NCBI GenBank assembly: GCA_035626855.1
Contig: DASPMW010000088.1
Span: forward strand, 1-9,546
Direction of reading: 5' to 3'
Length of the DNA stretch: 9,546 nt
DNA from: JAPWJZ01 sp035626855
GTDB taxonomy: Bacteria > Pseudomonadota > Alphaproteobacteria > Micavibrionales > UBA2020
The notes below the pieces were generated by a model. It had not been told where the DNA came from, searched no databases, and worked only from the letters and a program-made list of their open reading frames with translations. Position 1 is the first letter of the stretch. Every line of letters begins with the position of its first letter. Below, piece after piece: positions 5,732 through 9,546 of the stretch. The translations under genes were made by a program, and so were the position numbers.

Positions 5732-7318
5732 TCAAGCGGCGAGCTTCGGCGCCTTCTTCGCCGCGGCGGGCGCGAGGGGCTTGATTTCGAGCGGCTCGTG
5801 TTTCTTGTCGTCGGCGCGCCACTTGCCGTCCTTCACGGTGATGATGCTGCGCTTGCCGTTGGGGTAGGTGACGATATGGCTGTGACTCCAGCTGCTCGGC
5901 CCCTTGTTGTAGCCCATGTCGAGCGCGCCGGTGACGCCGGAGGTATAGACGCCGTCAACGATGCCCGCCGAATGGGTGTGGCCGGTATTCGCCTTGGTGT
6001 CCATCGCGCGGTAGGCGTTGGGCGAGCCGCGCGCCCCGTTCGGGCCGGTATGGCCGTGCATCGCGGTTTCCACGCCGCGGCCGTCTTCGTCCTTCGCGAT
6101 CACGAAGCTTTCGCCGTCGCGCAGGAATTTGGTGTTTTCCAGCTGCACCTTGGCGCGCAGCACGTCCTCGAAGATGTTGGGGTTGAAATTACCCTTTTCT
6201 ATCTCGCGCAGCATCAGGGCCGAGGCCTCGTGCCAGAAGCGCGCGTTTTCGGGGTCGAACCTTGCATCCGCCTCGCGCAGCCAGCGGCCGAAGGCTTCGT
6301 CATGGTTGCTCTCGACGACCATATTCGTGGTGCCCGGACGTTCCGCCGCCTTCAGCCAGGCCGCGACCAGGTCAAACCCGCCCTCGACCGTATTGCCCTT
6401 CTTGCGCTGCTCCGCCCAGAAGAACGGGTCCTTCATGTTGTGGTGGTTGCGGGCCGTGAAATCCATGAGGTCGTGGATGAACATGTATTTCGGCTTCAGC
6501 GTGTCGAGGATGCCGCCCTTGTCGAAGGCGACCGCGTTCTGCACGGGGTCGAGCTTTTCGGTATGGATGTCGCCGAGCGTCACCGCCTCGACCGGCTGCT
6601 CGCGATGCACTTTGCCATCCGGCGTGTATTTGTTGGTGAGGTCCTGGAACGTGCCAGTGTTGTCGGCCGCGAGCTGACGCACGAAGAACGTGCCGTTTTC
6701 ATCCACCTCGACCAGCAGCGCACCGAAGTTGTGGTGGAATTCCGCCTTCTGCCCCGCTTTCTTTTCGATGTAGTTGCGCTGCGTGACGGCGCCGGTCGTA
6801 CATAGGAAGCGGGCGTTATCTTCGCCGAGGCCCGGCAGCGATTTCATCGCGACTTTCGGATGCGGCACAATGCCCGACGCACCCTGGAAATAGTTGTCGA
6901 AGCCCGAAAGCGGATTGACCGCGGTAGGCGTGATATCGAGCTCCCCGCCGATCACGATCTTCTTGGTGATTTCGGCAGAACCGTCAAAGAAGTATTTGAC
7001 GAGTTTCGGGTCATACCACAACTCACCGTCCTCGAGACGGTCATAGGCTTTCTTGTTGTAGGTGAAACGGCTGACAAGCAGCTGCGCGTCCTGGTCCTTG
7101 CAGTACGCCTCAAGCGCCTTGAGGAAGCCGGGATGCACCTCTGTGTTGTTCTGCGCGGAAGTGATGACAAAGCGCTTGCCGGTGAGCTTGGCGTGCCGTC
7201 CGTTCGCGGGAAGGATATGCCCGGCAAACAGGTTTTTCTCGGCGGCTTCGTTGAATTCGGATTTGATGTTGCGGGGTGACTTTTTATCGGGGGTATCGGT
7301 CTTCTTCCGGGCGGACAT
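5732..7318 (-). CDS. Calcineurin-like metallophosphoesterase, possibly related to phage T5 A1 (host-DNA degradation)
   Basis: Product of 528 aa. The C-terminal half carries all metallophosphoesterase motifs in order: GDIH (D250-x-H252), HDLMD (D283, D286), SNHD (N338, H339, D340), MHGH (H421, H423) and GHTH (H447, H449), so a two-metal phosphodiesterase or nuclease site looks complete. The N-terminal domain (about 45-230) has the segment FVITSAQNNTEVHPGF (50-65), and residues 336-357 (ESNHDEAFGRWLREADARFD) are also distinctive. I associate both with the phage A1/DNA-transfer family from memory; I could not align them. The N-terminal tail (1-30) is Lys-rich, and the C-terminal tail is Ala/Lys/Pro-rich. 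Start ATG 7318 has AAAGGAA at 7323-7329; an ATG 33 bases further upstream (7351) is less likely. No phage genes flank it, and its GC and codon use look like its neighbours', so it is long resident rather than freshly inserted. The reaction and substrate are inferred; Mre11-like DNA cleavage is one option. Confidence 0.75.
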   Translation of the reverse strand: MSARKKTDTPDKKSPRNIKSEFNEAAEKNLFAGHILPANGRHAKLTGKRFVITSAQNNTEVHPGFLKALEAYCKDQDAQLLVSRFTYNKKAYDRLEDGELWYDPKLVKYFFDGSAEITKKIVIGGELDITPTAVNPLSGFDNYFQGASGIVPHPKVAMKSLPGLGEDNARFLCTTGAVTQRNYIEKKAGQKAEFHHNFGALLVEVDENGTFFVRQLAADNTGTFQDLTNKYTPDGKVHREQPVEAVTLGDIHTEKLDPVQNAVAFDKGGILDTLKPKYMFIHDLMDFTARNHHNMKDPFFWAEQRKKGNTVEGGFDLVAAWLKAAERPGTTNMVVESNHDEAFGRWLREADARFDPENARFWHEASALMLREIEKGNFNPNIFEDVLRAKVQLENTKFLRDGESFVIAKDEDGRGVETAMHGHTGPNGARGSPNAYRAMDTKANTGHTHSAGIVDGVYTSGVTGALDMGYNKGPSSWSHSHIVTYPNGKRSIITVKDGKWRADDKKHEPLEIKPLAPAAAKKAPKLAA

Positions 7319-7351
7319 CAAATTCCTTTCATGTGGTTTATGCTTAAGCAA

Positions 7352-7380
7352 ATCCTTGCATGGTTAAGATGGCCGGTCAA
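7352..7380 (-). promoter_or_regulatory. Candidate promoter of the A1-like gene
   Basis: On the minus strand, TTGACC (7375-7380) is followed after 17 bp by AAGGAT (7352-7357). The -35 is good, the -10 poor (3 of 6), which would fit a promoter that needs an activator. A TTAACCAT word lies between the two elements. Distance from -10 to the start codon is about 33 nt. Confidence 0.3.
7360..7367 (-). promoter_or_regulatory. CtrA-type half-site TTAACCAT
   Basis: The minus strand reads TTAACCAT exactly, the 8-mer half-site widely quoted for the cell-cycle regulator CtrA in alphaproteobacteria. It lies 42 nt before the A1-like start codon. A single 8-mer is weak evidence alone, but a full CtrA box lies 36 bp away. 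Confidence 0.35.
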
Positions 7381-7402
7381 ATGCGGTTCGGAAAACCGTT
7401 TA

Positions 7403-7417
7403 TTAACAGCATGTTAA
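7403..7417. promoter_or_regulatory. Full CtrA-type box TTAA-N7-TTAA in the divergent region
   Basis: TTAA (7403-7406), a 7-bp spacer, then TTAA (7414-7417) exactly matches the CtrA binding consensus. It is also the centre of a perfect dyad, ATTAACA-gca-TGTTAAT (7402-7418), so a different dimeric regulator could be the binder. It lies 85 bp upstream of the A1-like start and about 77 bp upstream of the candidate rpmG -35. Confidence 0.55.
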
Positions 7418-7478
7418 TTATGCTCAAAACATTCCTATGTGGCACAGTAGCACCGCAGCGAATCCGCTGGGCCTGCCT

Positions 7479-7504
7479 AAAGAGTCATTTTTCTTGACTC
7501 TTTT
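7479..7504. promoter_or_regulatory. Hairpin/dyad overlapping the rpmG -35 element
   Basis: A 9-bp perfect stem, AAAGAGTCA (7479-7487) with TGACTCTTT (7495-7503), encloses a 7-nt T-rich loop and is followed by one more T. The right arm overlaps the candidate -35 of rpmG. It could be an operator, or the terminator of a short unannotated plus-strand transcript starting after the CtrA-type box; a further small stem (7456-7460 with 7465-7469) lies in that stretch. I see no open reading frame there. Confidence 0.4.
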
Positions 7505-7521
7505 CGGTAAAACGCTATTTT
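7494..7521 (+). promoter_or_regulatory. Candidate rpmG promoter
   Basis: TTGACT (7494-7499), 16-bp spacer, TATTTT (7516-7521). The -35 matches sigma-70 in five of six positions, the -10 in four. It would give a leader of roughly 55 nt before the rpmG start. Confidence 0.5.
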
Positions 7522-7583
7522 CACGCGTCTAGGATTTATGCAGCCGCGACGGATGCGGCGCTTACGGAACAAGGAATTCGACC

Positions 7584-7751
7584 ATGGCTAAAAAAGGCCC
7601 CCGCGCGCTGATCAAACTGGAAAGCCCCGATCGCGACCATTGCTATTACACCGAGAAAAACTCGCGCAACACGACGGACAAGCTGAAACTGAAAAAGTTC
7701 AACCCGCGCAAGAAAAAGCACGAGCTCTATACCGAAGGCAAAGTGAAGTAA
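7584..7751 (+). CDS. rpmG: 50S ribosomal protein L33 (Cys-less form)
   Basis: Structural protein of the large ribosomal subunit, 55 aa, the normal L33 length. Read from ATG 7584, preceded by AAGGAA (7571-7576) with a 7-nt gap, it begins MAKKGPRALIKLES and continues with YYTEKNSRNTTDKLKLKKFNP and KKKHELYTEGKVK, which follows the L33 pattern of a TxKN-x-RN-T-x-x-x-L-x-x-KK/RK-Y/F core and a KH-x-x-x-x-E ending. It lacks the zinc-binding CxxC pairs of C-plus L33 proteins. The usual alphaproteobacterial L33 reads more like ADTGFFYVTKKNPRTKTEKL, so this copy is divergent. A strong terminator follows at once, so it is a single-gene transcript. In Caulobacter, as I recall, rpmG follows pleD in the same direction; here it converges on the pleD side. 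Confidence 0.88.
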   Translation: MAKKGPRALIKLESPDRDHCYYTEKNSRNTTDKLKLKKFNPRKKKHELYTEGKVK

Positions 7752-7777
7752 TCGCTTTTCGCTTCTGAAGGAATTTG

Positions 7778-7807
7778 AAAAGGCGGATCTTTAAGATCCG
7801 CCTTTTT
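7778..7807. terminator. Bidirectional intrinsic terminator after rpmG
   Basis: A 13-bp perfect stem (7778-7790 with 7794-7806; core GGCGGATCT with AGATCCGCC) has a minimal loop and T5 on the plus strand (7803-7807). The minus strand has T4, so it can also stop transcription of the convergent 182-aa gene, whose stop codon begins four bases beyond the stem. Confidence 0.92.
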
Positions 7808-7809
7808 CG

Positions 7810-8358
7810 TTACGGCTTGCGGCGGAATACCGCCGTTTTCGGGGCCTGCCTTCCCTGCTCGATTGCAGCGGCGAGTTGGCCGGGACGGTCATGACGATCG
7901 AGAGCGGCTATAATGGTCGGATAAATCTGCCAGCCGATGCGGTCTTCAAGGCGCCACAATCCGCGGCGCACAACGGCTGCATCCTTCTCGAGAATCTCCC
8001 TGACGAGGTTGGAGGTTGCACCGCCAACTTCGAACTCGACAGACGCGACCTTCCCGGCCGCTTGATTAAACCTAACTGTCATCGGGATTTTGAATACTTG
8101 CGAAAAATTCTGCTGTCCGATCGCTTTCGCGTTTTCGGCCGTCTCGCCGGGAGCGAGTTCGTAGGTGAGACGCATATTGGGACGGCCCTTTTCGGGAATA
8201 TGATCCAGCTCGCCCATGCGGTTCAGCTTCCACAACGACCACTTCCCGTTTTTCAGCGTCTCCTCGGCCTTTTGCTCCAGATAGGAGACGAAGAACGCGT
8301 GGTCGTCGCGTTCGGAAAACACTGGCTGAACAAAATTGATCGCTGAATTCTCCGGCAT
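7810..8358 (-). CDS. Conserved-looking hypothetical protein, 182 aa
   Basis: I do not recognise a family. The product is probably cytosolic: it has no signal peptide or membrane segment. It is mixed alpha/beta in character, with a charged helix-like stretch near the N-terminus (YLEQKAEETLKNGKWSLWKL, 26-45), a strand-rich middle (MRLTYELAPGETAENA, then FKIPMTVRFN) and a Trp/Arg-rich later segment (RRGLWRLEDRIGWQIYP). There are no cysteines and no obvious catalytic motif. The start is well supported: ATG 8358 follows GGAGG (8363-8367), and a near-consensus promoter lies just upstream. It sits in its own transcription unit between pleD and the rpmG terminator, so it is not simply a pleD operon member. 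Coding status is supported by the promoter, the ribosome binding site and the terminator placement. Confidence 0.75.
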   Translation of the reverse strand: MPENSAINFVQPVFSERDDHAFFVSYLEQKAEETLKNGKWSLWKLNRMGELDHIPEKGRPNMRLTYELAPGETAENAKAIGQQNFSQVFKIPMTVRFNQAAGKVASVEFEVGGATSNLVREILEKDAAVVRRGLWRLEDRIGWQIYPTIIAALDRHDRPGQLAAAIEQGRQAPKTAVFRRKP

Positions 8359-8390
8359 CAGTCCTCCATCCCATTACTCAAGATGGAGAT

Positions 8391-8419
8391 ATTATATTAT
8401 GTAAATAGGTTTTCGTCAA
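8391..8419 (-). promoter_or_regulatory. Near-consensus sigma-70 promoter of the 182-aa gene
   Basis: On the minus strand, TTGACG (8414-8419), a 17-bp spacer and a perfect TATAAT (8391-8396) lie about 33 nt before the start codon. The -35 begins only about 10 nt after the pleD stop codon. This is the best promoter match in the window and predicts strong, largely unregulated expression. Confidence 0.8.
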
Positions 8420-8429
8420 GGATTGTCGG

Positions 8430-9546
8430 CTAAACGATCTTCTTGATCGTATCCGCCGTGTCATCCGGGGCGGCGGGCGGCTCGACGGCTGCGGGTTCGA
8501 CGAGGCCGGTGCCGGAGAAATAGACGCGGTTGCGGCCGCCTTCTTTCGCGCGGTAAAGCTCGTCATCAGCGCGGGCGAGCGCGGCTTCAACCTTGATATC
8601 CTCACCCTCCAGCAGCGTCGCGCCGATGGAGACGGAAACGGGCACATTGCCATGCGGGCTGGAGGTCTTGAACGGCTCGCGCGCGATGCCGAGGCGCAGG
8701 CGCTCCGCGACCTGCTGCGCCATCTCGAGCGAGATATCGGGCAGCACGACCACGAATTCCTCGCCGCCCAATCGCGCGACAAGGTCGAAGCTGCGCAGGC
8801 GCTGCGCGATGCGTTCGGCGAATACCTTCAGCACTTCATCCCCGACCTGGTGGCCGTGGGTGTCGTTGATCTTCTTGAAATGGTCGATATCGAGCATCAG
8901 CACGGCCATCGACTTCTTGCTCTCGGCGTTCTTCTTGATGAGCTTTTCGAGGTGCACCATCAAATAGCGGCGGTTAAACAAGCCGGTCAGGCTGTCGGTC
9001 AGCGCGAGCGAGAGAGAGGTTTCGTAGTTGGAACGCAGCCGGTCCTGGTAGCGCTTGCGGCGGATCTGGGTGCGCACGCGGGCCAGCAGCTCGTTGCGGT
9101 CGACGGGGCGCAGGATATAGTCATGCGCGCCGATCTCGAGGCCCTGCGCGATCCTTTTCATGTCGCCCTCTTCGCCGACCATGAGGATCGGCACGGCGCG
9201 CGTGCGCTCGTTCGAACGCAGGTGGGAGCACAGCCGCAAGCCATCTTCCCCCGCGAGGTTGAGGGAAACGGTGATGATGTCGAAATCGTTTTGCTGCGCG
9301 AGCGCGATCGCCTGCTCGCCGGAGCGCGCGGCCATCACGGTGTCCTCGTCGCGCTTCAGCGTCTCGACGAATTTATCGCTTTCGAACGACTTATCCTCGA
9401 TGACAAGCACTTTGGCTTTTTCCGACGGCTCGGCGAGGAACGTGCCCTTGTTGCCGACGAAGCCGAACTGGTTGGCGGTGTTTTCGCGGATGCGCCATTC
9501 ATCGACCGTCATTTTCAGGCGGACGAGCGAGCGGACGCGCGCCATG
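8430..9546 (-). CDS. pleD: PleD-type response regulator / diguanylate cyclase, N-terminal receiver outside window
   Basis: Makes cyclic di-GMP from two GTP; in Caulobacter PleD this drives the swarmer-to-stalked transition and acts at the cell pole. About 372 codons are visible. The opening ARVRSLVRLKMTVDEWRIRE matches the junction after the first receiver of Caulobacter PleD (from memory), so about 80-90 residues with the phosphorylated receiver are beyond the edge, and the ATG at 9545 is internal. The second receiver (visible residues 45-165) is degenerate: the acceptor Asp is S94 and the conserved Lys is Arg (RPVD), as expected for PleD's dimerisation adaptor. The GGDEF domain (about 180-343) has DxLTGLxNRRY, DIDHFKKINDTHGHQVGDEVL and an intact GGEEF (260-264), plus the product-inhibition I-site R251-x-x-D254 five residues before it. 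A Pro/Ala-rich tail (349-371) follows. A separate promoter for the next gene begins right after the stop. Confidence 0.93.
   Translation of the reverse strand, partial: MARVRSLVRLKMTVDEWRIRENTANQFGFVGNKGTFLAEPSEKAKVLVIEDKSFESDKFVETLKRDEDTVMAARSGEQAIALAQQNDFDIITVSLNLAGEDGLRLCSHLRSNERTRAVPILMVGEEGDMKRIAQGLEIGAHDYILRPVDRNELLARVRTQIRRKRYQDRLRSNYETSLSLALTDSLTGLFNRRYLMVHLEKLIKKNAESKKSMAVLMLDIDHFKKINDTHGHQVGDEVLKVFAERIAQRLRSFDLVARLGGEEFVVVLPDISLEMAQQVAERLRLGIAREPFKTSSPHGNVPVSVSIGATLLEGEDIKVEAALARADDELYRAKEGGRNRVYFSGTGLVEPAAVEPPAAPDDTADTIKKIV

Noticed and set aside
5631..5822. N-terminal extension of the small lipoprotein to 5822
   Set aside because: It is Arg-rich, overlaps the A1-like gene end and the palindrome, and would bury the lipoprotein signal peptide.
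5675..6805. 376-codon plus-strand open frame
   Set aside because: Antisense to the metallophosphoesterase gene, whose five motifs and ribosome binding site establish the minus strand as coding.
9543..9545. ATG at the right edge as the start of pleD
   Set aside because: It falls inside the conserved ARVRSL junction after the first receiver of PleD, so it is an internal codon.

Overview
The window looks like chromosomal DNA of an alphaproteobacterium. It is GC-rich and carries a set of genes typical of that class: a ChrR-type ECF sigma/anti-sigma pair, the cell-cycle diguanylate cyclase PleD, an IalB-family periplasmic protein, a 17-kDa-antigen-type lipoprotein, and a perfect CtrA-type box (TTAA-N7-TTAA). 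I cannot name an order or genus. There are no tRNA or rRNA genes, CRISPR arrays, insertion sequences or phage structural genes.

Layout, left to right. (1) On the minus strand, pdxH (1879-2469) leads into htpG (1789 down to the left edge, 3' end missing), with a candidate internal promoter between them. (2) A plus-strand glycine-zipper lipoprotein (2623-3117) converges with a minus-strand IalB-family gene (3192-3737) on a shared bidirectional terminator. (3) An ECF sigma factor and its ChrR-like anti-sigma (3918-5206, plus) overlap as ATGA. They are preceded by a TGATCC-N18-TATAAA promoter, which suggests autoregulation. (4) A perfect 31-bp inverted repeat separates chrR from a convergent small lipoprotein gene (5295-5630, minus), and a second intergenic palindrome follows. 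(5) A 528-aa minus-strand protein (5732-7318) carries all five calcineurin-like metallophosphoesterase motifs. It resembles, from memory, the phage T5 A1 (host-DNA-degradation) family. (6) A 265-bp divergent region holds a CtrA box, a CtrA half-site and a hairpin overlapping the rpmG promoter. (7) rpmG (plus), a bidirectional terminator, an unrecognised 182-aa gene (minus) with its own near-perfect sigma-70 promoter, and pleD (minus), whose first receiver domain lies beyond the right edge.

How the parts may work together. The sigma/ChrR pair should be a self-contained stress switch. The cupin metal ligands of the anti-sigma are present, but all four zinc ligands of its N-terminal sigma-binding domain are replaced. 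PleD and the CtrA-type sites point to Caulobacter-type cell-cycle control. The sites lie upstream of the A1-like gene and of rpmG, so the phage-like enzyme may be under cell-cycle control, which is an inference. The best leads are the A1-like enzyme with its CtrA-type sites and the zinc-less ChrR. HtpG, PdxH, PleD and L33 are ordinary housekeeping or regulatory genes.
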